Source: Micromonospora inyonensis
GTDB lineage: Bacteria > Actinomycetota > Actinomycetes > Mycobacteriales > Micromonosporaceae
NCBI RefSeq assembly: GCF_900091415.1
Contig: NZ_FMHU01000001.1
Location: 1,054,001-1,118,000 of the forward strand
Direction of reading: 5' to 3'
DNA: 64,000 nt
Below, piece by piece: positions 55,758 through 64,000 of this stretch. The notes below the pieces were generated by a model. That model ran no database searches and was not told the origin of the DNA. It saw nothing but the letters and a program-made list of their open reading frames with translations. Each line of letters starts with the position of its first letter. Position 1 is the first letter of the stretch. The position numbers and the translations under genes were made by a program.

Positions 55758-55982
55758 ATGGGAGATCAGGAACCGCCCAAGCGTCGGGGCCGACCGGCCA
55801 CCGGAGTCACGCCGAAGCGGAACATCCGGCTCGGAGCCACCTGGGACCGCGCCGAGGAACTCGGCCGCCAGCTCGCCGAGCTGCGCGGTGAGAAGTTCTC
55901 GATGACCGCGTACGTCGAGGAGGCGCTGCGCCGGGAGAACGCCCGAATCGAGCGCGAGCTGCGGCGCAGCGGTAACGCCTGA
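55758..55982 (+). CDS. ribbon-helix-helix-like DNA-binding protein
   Basis: 74 residues. The basic N-terminus KRRGRPATGVTPKRNIRL and the helices WDRAEELGRQLAELRG and SMTAYVEEALRRENARIE fit an RHH/CopG-type dimer. ATG 55758 is preferred to an upstream codon because the basic region starts there. Likely binds the repeats directly upstream. Confidence 0.65.
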   Translation: MGDQEPPKRRGRPATGVTPKRNIRLGATWDRAEELGRQLAELRGEKFSMTAYVEEALRRENARIERELRRSGNA

Positions 55983-56067
55983 CCCACCCACCCGACAACA
56001 AGTCGGGCCCGGACGCGGTGCTGGTAACACCGGCCGGGCCCTTGATCGACTGTCTAGGAGTCGACCC

Positions 56068-56235
56068 GTGCACATCATCGCTGACGCGCGCTCCTGCGCG
56101 CACACCACCCCGACCCGGCGTGGGGTGGCCAGCTACGCCGGCCCCGCCTCCGGGCTCCGGGCTGCCCTGCTGACCAGCGCCGCCCTCGGTCGTCCGACCG
56201 TCGCCACCGCGCTGACCGCCGGGGGTGCCCGGTGA
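56068..56235 (+). CDS. 55-aa hypothetical protein
   Basis: GTG start with AGGAG at 56057, ending in a four-base overlap with the next GTG. Ala/Thr-rich (GLRAALLTSAALGRPTVATA), no recognisable domain. The coupling to the helix-turn-helix gene supports it as a real gene. Confidence 0.5.
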   Translation: MHIIADARSCAHTTPTRRGVASYAGPASGLRAALLTSAALGRPTVATALTAGGAR

Positions 56236-56834
56236 GCCAGCACGTCAAGGCGGCCCTGCTCGCCAGCAAGGGCCTCAGCAAGACCGATCGCGGCGTCCTG
56301 GTCGCCATCGCCGCCCACATGAACAAGGCCGGCGACGCCTGGCCGTCGGTCGCCACGATCGCCGAGTACGCCGACTGCTCCGAGCGCACCGTCCAACGGT
56401 CCATCGCCCGACTCATCAACCTCGGCCGGATCGTCTGGCGCCACGTCGCCGGCCGCGCCACCCGCACGTACCGGCTCGTCGTCGCCGCCGTCCGAGGGGT
56501 GACGACCACGGGCCCGGGGGTGACAAACCAGCGCGCCGAGGTGTCAGATTCGGCCGCCGAGGGTGCCACCCTGGCTGTCACCCGAAGTGGTGAAGAGAGT
56601 TTGAAGGGGAAGGGGTCCGGGTCCGCACCTCGCGATGAGCACGGCCGCCTGGCCTGGTGGCAGTTCAAGCGATCCAGGACCGAGTCTCAGCGTCCGTCGT
56701 ACCCGGAGCGGCGAGGAGCTGCGCTCCCGCCGCCCACCGGCACGGCGAAGTGCCAGAAGCCTGGTCACGAGGGGCAGCCCCTCCACAACTGCGGCCCGTG
56801 CCGCGGCGAGCAGAACGGCGGAGGCGTGCGGTGA
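56232..56834 (+). CDS. helix-turn-helix protein, phage/plasmid replication type
   Basis: 200 residues, GTG start. Winged helix like those of phage replication/DnaD-linked proteins: LSKTDRGVLVAIAAHMNKAG, then the recognition region SVATIAEYADCSERTVQRSI and the wing IVWRHVAGRATRTYRL. A Cys/His motif at the end (CQKPGHEGQPLHNCGPC) may bind zinc. Coupled to both neighbours by four-base overlaps. Confidence 0.72.
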   Translation: MSQHVKAALLASKGLSKTDRGVLVAIAAHMNKAGDAWPSVATIAEYADCSERTVQRSIARLINLGRIVWRHVAGRATRTYRLVVAAVRGVTTTGPGVTNQRAEVSDSAAEGATLAVTRSGEESLKGKGSGSAPRDEHGRLAWWQFKRSRTESQRPSYPERRGAALPPPTGTAKCQKPGHEGQPLHNCGPCRGEQNGGGVR

Positions 56835-58222
56835 AGCTGCTGACCCGCCCCCGGCTGACCGCCGAGGAGATCGCCGCCGCCCGCTCCGCCGAGGTCCGCG
56901 CCGACGTCGACCGGGCCCGCCAGCTCGACGCGCTCCAGCGTGAGCGGGCCGCCGCTGACCGGGCCGAGGAACGCCGTGCCGAGCGCGATCGGGCCCGCGC
57001 CGAGAAGCGCAGGCGCAAGGCACTGGCGAAGGCCCGTGCGCAGCGCCGTGCCCGCCGGCGTGCGCTCGCCAGCGTGGTGCGCACGGTCGGGCCGCTGCTG
57101 CTGGTCAACCTCGCCGCCATCGGTGGTCAGGCAGCGTATGGGTTCACCAGGACGCCGGCGGCGTGGCCGGTGCTGGCGCGGCTGCTGGTCGCGGTCGTCT
57201 ACGCCGCCACCGTGGAATCGATCTCGCTTTATGTAAACTGGCATGCGCACGACGCGTTGCTCAACGACTCGCCGAGCACCGCCGCGGCGATGCGCCGGCG
57301 CGCGTACGGCATCGCGGCCGTGGTGGCGGTCGTCAACTACAGCCATTTCGACGACGAGGGCTGGACGCCAACGCCGTTCGCCGTCGGCAGCGGTATGGCG
57401 TCGTTGCTGTCTCCCTGGTTGTGGGGCCTGCACACCCGCCGGGCACACGACATGCAGTTGCTGCGCCAGGAGCTGCGCGACGAGACCGGCGCAACGTTCG
57501 ACCGACGGCGGAAGCGCGCCTTCCCTGTCCGCACCTGGCGTGCGCAGCGCTGGTCGATCGAGCACAGCGTGCGCGACCCGCGCGAGGCGTGGACCGGCTA
57601 CCACGCCGAGCGGGCCGCGCGCCTCGCCGCACTGCCTGGCGGCCGGCTGCGCACCGCCCTGGCCGTGCTGCGCGGGCTGGACTTGCGCGCCCAGGCTGCG
57701 CCAGCCGAGCCCACGCCGGAGCCGGTGAGCCTCGACGACCCGGACATCCAGGCGTGCGCCGAGGTGCGCGAGAGGATGCGCGGCATCCGTGACCGGTACG
57801 GTGCCGGCGCCGCCCGGATCGCGGCAGCCGACCGCGACCCACGCCGGTGGATCGACCTGCGCGCGGGCGGGTTGTGGGACCTCGTTGACGCGACGCACGA
57901 GCCTGCGCACGTGCGCCGCCCTGCGCCCGCTGCGCATCCTGCGCCGGTGGAAGCTGCGCAGCACTGTGCGCAGACGGATGCACCGGATGCGCGGACCGGT
58001 GCGCAGAGGGTCGACGCGCCGCCGTTACCCGGCCTCGACGACGCGCCCGGCGGCGACGGACGTCCGCCGGTGTCGCCCCGGACGGCGGCTCGGCTGGCCG
58101 AGGCGTACGACCGGTTTGTGGCCGAGCACGGACGCGCGCCGCTCGGCCGGGACCTGGCGAAGGCGACGGGTGTGCACGTGGCGACCGCGAACCGGTGGAA
58201 GCGCGCCGCCGGGCCGAAGTAG
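56831..58222 (+). CDS. DUF2637 membrane protein with C-terminal helix-turn-helix
   Basis: 463 residues. A basic, charged helix (residues 1-80) precedes about four membrane segments with the DUF2637 pattern (PLLLVNLAAIGGQAAYGF, VYAATVESISLYVNWHAHDA, VVNYSHF) and a C-terminal domain with TAARLAEAYDRFVAEHGR and a short helix-turn-helix (ATGVHVATANRWKRA). DUF2637 proteins occur on actinobacterial plasmids and integrative elements, so this gene hints at a hybrid origin of element 2. Confidence 0.75.
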   Translation: MKLLTRPRLTAEEIAAARSAEVRADVDRARQLDALQRERAAADRAEERRAERDRARAEKRRRKALAKARAQRRARRRALASVVRTVGPLLLVNLAAIGGQAAYGFTRTPAAWPVLARLLVAVVYAATVESISLYVNWHAHDALLNDSPSTAAAMRRRAYGIAAVVAVVNYSHFDDEGWTPTPFAVGSGMASLLSPWLWGLHTRRAHDMQLLRQELRDETGATFDRRRKRAFPVRTWRAQRWSIEHSVRDPREAWTGYHAERAARLAALPGGRLRTALAVLRGLDLRAQAAPAEPTPEPVSLDDPDIQACAEVRERMRGIRDRYGAGAARIAAADRDPRRWIDLRAGGLWDLVDATHEPAHVRRPAPAAHPAPVEAAQHCAQTDAPDARTGAQRVDAPPLPGLDDAPGGDGRPPVSPRTAARLAEAYDRFVAEHGRAPLGRDLAKATGVHVATANRWKRAAGPK

Positions 58223-58285
58223 TCCGAACACGACGACGTGCCCCCGCCCTTCCGTGGGAGGACGGGGGCACGGCTCGGACGCCGG

Positions 58286-58549
58286 TCAGTACGTGCGGTC
58301 GTCGCCAGCCGATGGGGCCGGCGCGGCGGCGAGCCACGGCACGTACGTACGGAGCCAGGCATCGACGCCGGGGACCGCCAGCACCCGGGTGACGGCGGCC
58401 GCGACGGTCACGCTTTGGGCGACGGCCGGGACGGTGTCGACGCCGGCGGTGACCGCCACGGTGGGCAGCAGGGTCAGCGCGCCGACGCCGGCGGCGAACA
58501 CGGTCCGGGCGGTGGCCCGCCACGGGTGGCGGGTTTGGGTAGGCTCCAT
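58286..58549 (-). CDS. small membrane protein, holin-like
   Basis: 87 residues, ATG with GGAGGA. Two hydrophobic segments (FAAGVGALTLLPTVAVTAGV and VAQSVTVAAAVTRVLAV) separated by a short turn, and a charged end. Position after an endolysin-like gene supports a holin role, but sequence alone does not prove it. Last gene of the reverse-strand block. Confidence 0.6.
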   Translation of the reverse strand: MEPTQTRHPWRATARTVFAAGVGALTLLPTVAVTAGVDTVPAVAQSVTVAAAVTRVLAVPGVDAWLRTYVPWLAAAPAPSAGDDRTY

Positions 58550-58560
58550 CGGTCCTCCGA

Positions 58561-59019
58561 TCAGGTGGTGGGGCTGTTGGTAAGGGCGAGCTGCACCTTG
58601 AGGTCGCCGACCTGGCGCTGCAGCTCCTGGATCGTGGCGTCGCGGGCGGCCAGGTCGATGCGGAGCCGGTCCCTCTCTTCGCGGACGCTGGCCAGCTCGG
58701 CGACGCGGGACTCCAGTTCCAGCACCCGGGTGCGGAGCCGCTCTTCCTCGGCGGAGGTGATTCGCAGCGATTCGCGGGTGGTGTCTAGGTCGGCCTTGAC
58801 GCGGGCCAACTCGTTCCGCAAATCATCGGTGAGCTGCTGGTAGATGTCCTGCCTCACGAGAGCGGTCTGCACCTTGAGCTGCTCGGCCTGTGCCTCGGTT
58901 TGCTTGATCTGCGCCGCGCGGAGCCGCCGGCCGAGGATGTGCGCGACGATGGTGCCCGTGGCACCGGCACCGACCACGCCAGCCGATGTGACCACCGCGA
59001 TCAGCACGCCGGTGTCCAC
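58561..59019 (-). CDS. membrane-anchored coiled-coil protein
   Basis: 152 residues, GTG start. An N-terminal transmembrane segment (VLIAVVTSAGVVGAGATGTIVA) is followed by about 110 residues of heptad-like helix (DLDTTRESLRITSAEEERLR). Lies between the endolysin-like and holin-like genes; possibly a spanin- or lysis-regulator analogue. Confidence 0.65.
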   Translation of the reverse strand: MDTGVLIAVVTSAGVVGAGATGTIVAHILGRRLRAAQIKQTEAQAEQLKVQTALVRQDIYQQLTDDLRNELARVKADLDTTRESLRITSAEEERLRTRVLELESRVAELASVREERDRLRIDLAARDATIQELQRQVGDLKVQLALTNSPTT

Positions 59020-59024
59020 AGGGC

Positions 59025-59849
59025 CTACTTCGCGGCGGGGACGGCCTGGCCGAGCAGCTGGGCGAACTCGCGGGCGAGGGCCTCGCCGATCTCGGTGGCG
59101 GTGACCTCGGGGCCCAGCTCCGTGGCGACGGCCTGGGCGAGGGTCGGGGCGATCTGCTGGAGGTAGGCGAGCGTCTCGCGTCGGGTCTGCTCGCCCTGGG
59201 CGCGGATCTCGGCCACCACCTTGTCGGTGTCGTCGGCGGCCACGCCGGACAGGATCGTGTTGAGCACGTTGAGGGTGCTCAGGCCAGCGGGGATGCCGCC
59301 GCCGGTGTACTGCCAGGGCAGGGCGCGCATCAACTTCGACACCGTGGGGTCCTGGAGGATCTTGACGAATTGCTGGGGGGTCATTGCCGTTCCTTCCATG
59401 AGTGCTGCAAGCCCGAAGGGGCGGCCGTCTTCGTCTCCGTCCGGGTGTCCGGACAGGTGCGCGTGCTCGTTGTGCGGGTTGCTGCCGGCGTAGGTCCGGG
59501 CCTCCCACCCGGAGGACGCCGCCCAGATCACGCCGCGGTAGATGATGTAGATCAGCCGGCGTTCCAGGCCGGCTCGGCACCGGCCGACCAGGTGCGCGAC
59601 GAGCATCTGCATCGTTAGGCCGGGCACGTTGAGGTCGGCGTCGATGTCGAACGCTCTGACCTCGTTCTTGCTGTCGGCGTCCGTGCGCTCCGAGCGGCCC
59701 GACTCGTCGGGGTTGTGCCCCGACTTCGAGTCCTGGTGTGCCTGGTCGCCGATCGTGCCGTCGCTGGTTTTGTCTCGGCGTGGCGCGATTTCCTCCAGCT
59801 CTCGCCGCAGCTGGATGATCCACGCCACCAGCGCCCACGCCGGGGCCAT
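59025..59849 (-). CDS. endolysin-like protein (peptidase M15/VanY-type region)
   Basis: 274 residues. Residues 20-150 carry the M15-like zinc peptidase pattern with GDQAHQDSKSGHNPD, an acidic EVRAFDIDADL and the final SNPHNEHAHLSG, giving His and Asp ligands. The C-terminal half is helical and may direct cell-wall binding. Expected to cut peptidoglycan peptide bridges during release. Overlaps the 50-aa gene upstream (TGATG). Confidence 0.75.
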   Translation of the reverse strand: MAPAWALVAWIIQLRRELEEIAPRRDKTSDGTIGDQAHQDSKSGHNPDESGRSERTDADSKNEVRAFDIDADLNVPGLTMQMLVAHLVGRCRAGLERRLIYIIYRGVIWAASSGWEARTYAGSNPHNEHAHLSGHPDGDEDGRPFGLAALMEGTAMTPQQFVKILQDPTVSKLMRALPWQYTGGGIPAGLSTLNVLNTILSGVAADDTDKVVAEIRAQGEQTRRETLAYLQQIAPTLAQAVATELGPEVTATEIGEALAREFAQLLGQAVPAAK

Positions 59850-60001
59850 CAGGCGTTGCCGTACTGGTGTGCGGCCGGGTCGGCGAGGGGGGCGTACTCG
59901 CCGAGGACGTCGCGCTCGTCGACGGCGTCCCCGCTGATCTCGTCCGGGTCCTCGTCGATGCCGGGGGTGATGACGATGCGTGGCTGGTCGGGCTCGGGCA
60001 T
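59849..60001 (-). CDS. 50-aa acidic protein
   Basis: MPEPDQPRIVITPGIDEDPD then an acidic stretch ending HQYGNA. ATG 60001 and a TGATG junction with the endolysin-like gene support it. Function unknown. Confidence 0.6.
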   Translation of the reverse strand: MPEPDQPRIVITPGIDEDPDEISGDAVDERDVLGEYAPLADPAAHQYGNA

Positions 60002-60091
60002 GGTTCTCCTCCGTCGCGTGGGTGTCGGGTATTGGTCAGGGGTCGATGGGCCGGGTCGGTCGGCGTGCTCGGGTAGGGCACACTGAACGTC

Positions 60092-60529
60092 GTGAATGGA
60101 CTGAGAAAGCAGTTGGCTGTCGGGTTCGTCGCGCTCGCGGCCGCCGGGGTCATCGGTGGGGTGACGGCGGTGTCGTTGGTGAGCGGCGACCGGCCGGCTC
60201 AGCAGGTGCGGACCGTGTCGGATGAGGGCGACGTCGCGCCGACCACGGAGGTGCGGAGCCCGACGCCGGCGACCGGGCCGGTGGCCACCACGGCTCCCGC
60301 GCCGTCGGCGACGTCGTCGACGGCGGCCGTGACGAAGAGCGGGAAGAGCACCGTGACGGAGGTCGAGCCGACCACCGCGCCGCCGACCACGCCGCCGGCG
60401 GCGACGGAAGAGCCGACGCCGGATGCCCCGGAGACGCCGCCGCGGATGACCACGGCGCCGCCTCCGCCGATGCAGTGCCTGCCGCAGGAGATCGGGATTA
60501 ACCCGCGCTGCCCGTCACCGCCGGCTTAG
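60092..60529 (+). CDS. secreted or anchored Thr/Pro-rich protein
   Basis: 145 residues, GTG start. N-terminal membrane segment or signal (LAVGFVALAAAGVIGGVTAVSLV), then a Ser/Thr/Pro-rich, probably glycosylated stalk and two cysteines near the end (QCLPQEIGINPRC). It is the only forward gene in the tail block, so it may be a lysogenic conversion gene expressed from the prophage. Confidence 0.65.
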   Translation: MNGLRKQLAVGFVALAAAGVIGGVTAVSLVSGDRPAQQVRTVSDEGDVAPTTEVRSPTPATGPVATTAPAPSATSSTAAVTKSGKSTVTEVEPTTAPPTTPPAATEEPTPDAPETPPRMTTAPPPPMQCLPQEIGINPRCPSPPA

Positions 60530-61251
60530 GACTGCTGGGTCCACGACGCGGTGACCATCGCCCGGACGGCGCCCGTGCCAGCGGTGCGCCGTCCGGCGAC
60601 GCTCATACCGAGGATCTCGCCGAAGTCGCCGGCTGGCAGCGGCAGCGGTCCGATGTCGGTGAATCCCACGGAGAAGCCGACGGCGATGGTGGGGCCAAGC
60701 TGGGTGCCGTCGCACATCAGCCGTACCTCGCCGGTGGTGCCGGACGCGTCGGTGGTGTGGCGCAGCCGTACGAACAGGCGCGGCTGTTGGCGGGGCACGG
60801 CGGTCTCCACCAGCGGGCTGAACGAGGATTCCGTAGTGCCAGGCCACTGGGTGTAGTCGGATCCGGCCCAGGTGACGGGTAGCCAGGGACGGGCGATGCC
60901 CTGCCCAGAGACCTCGTCGGTGGACAGGACGATGTGCCCCTGCCGGTCCCACACGGCCCAGATGCCGTCGAAGAGGCTCATGGCCACGCCGCTGCCCTCA
61001 GCGCTGGACCGGTAGGCGACCAGGCCCGGTTTCGTGTCGGTGTCGAACGGGACTCGGCCGAGGCGGACGATGATGCTGCCGTCGGGTGCCTCGACGATGA
61101 CCTCTCCGCCCTTGACGGTGATGCCGCCGGCACCGATGCTCGCCGACGCCAGCCGGCGGCCGGCGAGCAGTTCACGGACCTGCCGTTCCAGGTCGGTGAT
61201 ACGGCGGACCAGCCAGTCCTGGCCTGGGGGGATCTGGTCGGATGGGATCAC
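60526..61251 (-). CDS. phage minor tail/baseplate-like protein
   Basis: 241 residues, GTG start overlapping the Gp37-like stop. An N-terminal helix RRITDLERQVRELLAGRRL, probably trimeric, is followed by a beta-rich domain with ITVKGGEVIVEAPDGSIIV, typical of tail fibre bases. Placement between tail genes supports the call. Confidence 0.65.
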   Translation of the reverse strand: MIPSDQIPPGQDWLVRRITDLERQVRELLAGRRLASASIGAGGITVKGGEVIVEAPDGSIIVRLGRVPFDTDTKPGLVAYRSSAEGSGVAMSLFDGIWAVWDRQGHIVLSTDEVSGQGIARPWLPVTWAGSDYTQWPGTTESSFSPLVETAVPRQQPRLFVRLRHTTDASGTTGEVRLMCDGTQLGPTIAVGFSVGFTDIGPLPLPAGDFGEILGMSVAGRRTAGTGAVRAMVTASWTQQS

Positions 61252-62372
61252 TGGGTGAGGTCCTCTCCGGGGTTGAGCAGGATCGGGGAGACCGTTCCGG
61301 CTGTGGCGTCCAGTTCCCACCCGACGGCGCGGGCGACGCCGACGAGGCCGGTCGGGTGCCGGTGGCCGGTGAGCTCGTATCCGATGTCGTCGCCCACGTT
61401 CCAGTCGGTGCCGAGCAGCGGGTAGGTGTCGGCGCGGGCGGTGATGGTGACGGTGCGGGATCCTCGGGACATCAGCAGCAGTGCCTGCTGGGCGTGCTCG
61501 TCGAGGGTCGAGATGTCGCTGATTGACGACGAGGGGCTGTAGCGGTGCTCCCAGCGGGGCCAGCCTGCGGCGAAGAGATCCTCGTCGCGGGCCGGTGTCG
61601 ACTGCGGGCGGGCGTCGCCTTCGCCCGAGGATGTGGCGACGATGTGGTTGGCGCCCTTGCCGGAGGTGTAGTCCTCGCTGTAGGTGTAGGCGGCCTCGGC
61701 TGCGCCGGCCGACGCCAGCACCGCGTTGGCGGTGCCGGTGGTGTAGATGGCGTTCGGCTCGGACGAGGCGTAGCCGATGCGCTTGCGGACCTGCACGATC
61801 GCGACCACGGCCGTCCGGCTGGCGTCGGCCCAGTCCAGCCGGATCGTCCACTCGGGGCCGTCGATGACGCCCATCAGCTCCCGCAACGCGGAGTAGACGG
61901 TCTTGTCGTCCTGGTCGAGGTAGGTGCGGTCCCGCAGGGTGCCGGTGTCGGGCGCGTCCACGATCAGGTTGATGCCCTCGATGTTCGCGTCGTCGACCAG
62001 GATCGCGGCGATGAGCGCCTCGTCGACCTGGACGAACTCGTGGTCACGGACGTAGCGGCGGTCCAGGTATCCCTCCAGGGAGACGCAGGCCAGCTCGACG
62101 GTGCCGCCGGTGCCGCCACGGCGGGTCAGGACGATCCCCGCCCAGACCGGGGTGTCCCCCAGGACCGCGACGATCATCGACCGGCCGGGTTCGGTCGCGC
62201 CGAGCCAGTCGCGGGGTGGGGCGCCGTGCCCGGCCAGCGGAATCGGTAGCGCGAAGCTGGCGGAGGTGTAGGCACCCAGGACGCTGGCGATGGTGCCGGA
62301 GGGACGCAGGTCGGGCAGTTCCTCGACGATGCGGCCGGTCACCAGGTCGCATCCGAGCCAGGACAGGATCAC
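61248..62372 (-). CDS. siphovirus Gp37-like tail protein
   Basis: 374 residues, GTG start. Resembles the Siphovirus ReqiPepy6 Gp37-like family: an early SMIVAVLGDTPVWAGIVLTR, then VSLEGYLDRRYV, a central RTYLDQDDKTVYSALRELM and a C-terminal WNVGDDIGYEL with baseplate hub-like beta structure. Part of the tail tip. Overlaps the following gene by four bases. Confidence 0.72.
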   Translation of the reverse strand: MILSWLGCDLVTGRIVEELPDLRPSGTIASVLGAYTSASFALPIPLAGHGAPPRDWLGATEPGRSMIVAVLGDTPVWAGIVLTRRGGTGGTVELACVSLEGYLDRRYVRDHEFVQVDEALIAAILVDDANIEGINLIVDAPDTGTLRDRTYLDQDDKTVYSALRELMGVIDGPEWTIRLDWADASRTAVVAIVQVRKRIGYASSEPNAIYTTGTANAVLASAGAAEAAYTYSEDYTSGKGANHIVATSSGEGDARPQSTPARDEDLFAAGWPRWEHRYSPSSSISDISTLDEHAQQALLLMSRGSRTVTITARADTYPLLGTDWNVGDDIGYELTGHRHPTGLVGVARAVGWELDATAGTVSPILLNPGEDLTQ

Positions 62373-62380
62373 GTCAGCTC

Positions 62381-63676
62381 CTAGAAGTAGGTGGTGACGA
62401 TGACGACACCCTGCCCGCCAGCGCCGCCGGCGGCGGCCGCGCCGGTGCCGGCGACAACCGCTCCGCCGCCGCCACCGCCGTAGCGGTTACCCGCAGTGCC
62501 CGACACGGAGGACGGCTGGTTGACGGTGCGGGAGCCGCGGCCACCGCCGCCGAGGTGCGACGCGCCGCCGGCACCGCTGTAGCCGAGAGCCACTTCTCCC
62601 CAGCCGCCCTCCCCAGCGCTGCCGCAGAAGACGGTGCCCGTGCCGGTGGTCGCGCCGGCGCCGCCCTCGATGGCGAACGACGATGCCGAGGTGGCGCGAA
62701 CGGGGCCACCGGCTCCACCGGGGGCGGTGACGTAGGTGGCGAAGCTGGACGTGCCACCGGTGCCACCAGCTGCGCCAGCACCACCAGCACCCCCCGCGCC
62801 GACGGTCACGGTCACCGAGGCTGGCAGCGTGGAAGCATCGATCATGTCCTCGGCGTACGCGCCGCCACCACCGCCGCCGCCTACGGACGCCGCGCCGGCC
62901 GCGTTCGTGGTCGCGCCGCCGCCGGCACCGCCGCCGCCCTGGCAGCGCACCCACACGCTGCGCGCGCCGAACGGCTTGGACCAGGTCCCGCCGCCGCTCG
63001 GCGGCGCTCCCACGGTGGCGAACACCTGGGTCTGCGCGGCGATCGTGCGCCATCCGACGCTGTCGTAGACCTCGACTCGCCGCAGGTCCATCCGCCACAC
63101 GTGCAGCCCGCCGTACGGGGCCAGGGCGTCGCGTTCGGCCTGGTCCCGCACCGGCAGGATGCCGCCTGACCCGACGACGAACGGCCGCCGGTCGGTGACC
63201 GCTGGCGCGCCGGGGCTGGCAGGCACGTCGATTGTGGCCAGGCGAATCGCGCCGGCCGGGACTGCCGGCTCCGTCGGGGACGCCGCGGCGACACCGACGA
63301 GGTACTCCGAGCGGGCCAGGCGCAGCCCGGAGGAGTCCTCGTCGTTGTCGTACACCCTCAGGATCACGATGTCCTTGCGCGGGTTGGTGGCGTCGGCGGC
63401 CGCGAGCGGTCCGGGGGTCTCGGCGACCGGCAGCGCCACCCAGTACGGGCCCTGCGGGCTGGTCAGCGCGGGGTCGACGCACGCGACACCCGGCTGCACG
63501 GTGATGGTGCTGCCGGCCAGGGACACCTGCAGTTGAGTGCCGCCCGGGCGGACGCCGCCGCGGGCGCCCATCGCCCGGCCGCCGTAGGCCAGCACCAGCG
63601 CCATGGCCTGGCGCAGTTCGTTCGCGGAGTACGCCGGTAACCCGGCAGACGCGTTGATCCACAGCGGATCGGCCAT
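62381..63676 (-). CDS. Gly-rich tail fibre/receptor-binding protein
   Basis: 431 residues, ATG after AAAGGAA. Residues 1-210 form a tail-associated domain (SANELRQAMALVLAYGGRAM, VPAGAIRLATIDVPAS). Residues 235-431 are extremely Gly/Ala-rich with collagen-like and polyglycine helices (VTVGAGGAGGAGAAGGTGG) ending in GQGVVIVTTYF, the pattern of Gly-rich phage adhesins. This part probably contacts the host surface. Confidence 0.75.
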   Translation of the reverse strand: MADPLWINASAGLPAYSANELRQAMALVLAYGGRAMGARGGVRPGGTQLQVSLAGSTITVQPGVACVDPALTSPQGPYWVALPVAETPGPLAAADATNPRKDIVILRVYDNDEDSSGLRLARSEYLVGVAAASPTEPAVPAGAIRLATIDVPASPGAPAVTDRRPFVVGSGGILPVRDQAERDALAPYGGLHVWRMDLRRVEVYDSVGWRTIAAQTQVFATVGAPPSGGGTWSKPFGARSVWVRCQGGGGAGGGATTNAAGAASVGGGGGGGAYAEDMIDASTLPASVTVTVGAGGAGGAGAAGGTGGTSSFATYVTAPGGAGGPVRATSASSFAIEGGAGATTGTGTVFCGSAGEGGWGEVALGYSGAGGASHLGGGGRGSRTVNQPSSVSGTAGNRYGGGGGGAVVAGTGAAAAGGAGGQGVVIVTTYF

Positions 63677-63689
63677 GATGAGGTTCCTT

Positions 63690-64000
63690 TCAGTGCCAGG
63701 TGTCACGCCAGCGGACGGTGGCGGTAGCGGTGGCGGAGTAGGTGGAGGCGTCGAAGGCGATCTCGTGGGTGCCGGGTGGCAGGACGGGCCAGCCGATCCC
63801 GGTGACGGTCGTGACGCCCCGCCGGCTGGCGGTGCCGTTGAGGTAGACGGTGCGGGCGGCGGTGTCGATGTCCAGCCACTGCCCGGCGGTCAGGTCCGTC
63901 CAGACCCGGACGATGCCGGTGCCGTCCGGTGTCAGCAGCGAGGCCCGCGGCTCCACCACGGGCCCGTCGACGCGGATCCGCAGCCCGACCGGTTTGGTGC
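63690..64000 (-). CDS. phage distal tail protein, C-terminal part (runs off window)
   Basis: Open through the right edge; at least 103 residues visible. The C-terminal TGQWLDIDTAARTV-like segment (AGQWLDIDTAARTVYLNG) and PPGTHEIAFDAS match the C-terminal domain of Siphovirus distal tail (Dit) proteins. In-frame coding continues past position 63959, so the N-terminus is outside the window. Confidence 0.72.
   Translation of the reverse strand, partial: TKPVGLRIRVDGPVVEPRASLLTPDGTGIVRVWTDLTAGQWLDIDTAARTVYLNGTASRRGVTTVTGIGWPVLPPGTHEIAFDASTYSATATATVRWRDTWH

Larger units (their letters stand above)
49987..64000. mobile_element. prophage-like element 2 next to tRNA-Ser (continues past window)
   Basis: From the tRNA-Ser to the window end, genes change to small regulators, hypothetical proteins and a tail/lysis block. 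The reverse-strand genes from 63690 down to 58286 read as a distal tail protein, Gly-rich fibre, Gp37-like tail protein and endolysin. No integrase is present, so the other end lies outside. The GGGGAC/AGGTAGGGGAAG motif after the tRNA resembles att-proximal DNA, but the left boundary is inferred. Confidence 0.65.

Overview
The window is high-GC actinobacterial DNA with many GTG starts. Gene content, the neighbourhood around whiB4/ponA2 and a dispersed hairpin repeat suggest Micromonospora or a close relative; the genus is an inference.

Chromosomal backbone. Positions 1-8690 hold DUF4177 protein / ArsA-Get3 ATPase pair / WhiB4 (WblA) / class A penicillin-binding protein (PonA2-like) / YqeY / metallophosphoesterase, the order known around Rv3679-Rv3683 in mycobacteria. 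Positions 20.4-49.9 kb hold a secreted 5'-nucleotidase, an alpha/beta hydrolase, a gamma-glutamylcyclotransferase-like enzyme, a GAF-GGDEF cyclase, asd-lysC, leuA with a leucine leader peptide, an MFS exporter, a secreted HNH nuclease-like lipoprotein, an oligopeptide ABC operon (oppABCDF), recR-ybaB, dnaX, the SRP RNA and tRNA-Ser(GGA).

Mobile element 1 (about 8.82-20.37 kb) sits in the 3' half of a tRNA-Pro(CGG) gene. It has the replication/integration core of an actinomycete integrative element (HUH Rep - Xis - tyrosine integrase) but no transfer ATPase. Its cargo is a cREC-domain protein, a low-GC gene of unknown function, a decayed tRNA-like relic, a complete IS5-family insertion that cuts a membrane coiled-coil gene, an XRE regulator, and a cassette: stem-loop / 54-aa protein / XRE-TPR regulator / small CxxC protein. 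The two attachment copies are related but not identical. The DNA just beyond the right end is scarred (broken FtsK-like gene joined to a PASTA-domain fragment).

Mobile element 2 (about 50.0 kb to beyond the window end) starts next to tRNA-Ser(GGA). It carries a second full copy of the same cassette, another XRE gene behind a strong leader hairpin with a possible pseudoknot, small regulators, a DUF2637 membrane protein, and a reverse-strand siphovirus-like tail/lysis block whose first gene runs off the right edge.

Most interesting signals: the cassette present twice in two different mobile elements, each copy preceded by a 10-11 bp stem with a 25-nt loop containing GGTCCTTCCAA, a motif that also occupies the loop of the IS5 leader hairpin; the predicted pseudoknot before the third XRE gene; mismatched att copies with matching integrase arm-type repeats; and a dispersed hairpin repeat bordered by tandem repeats that begin at stop codons.
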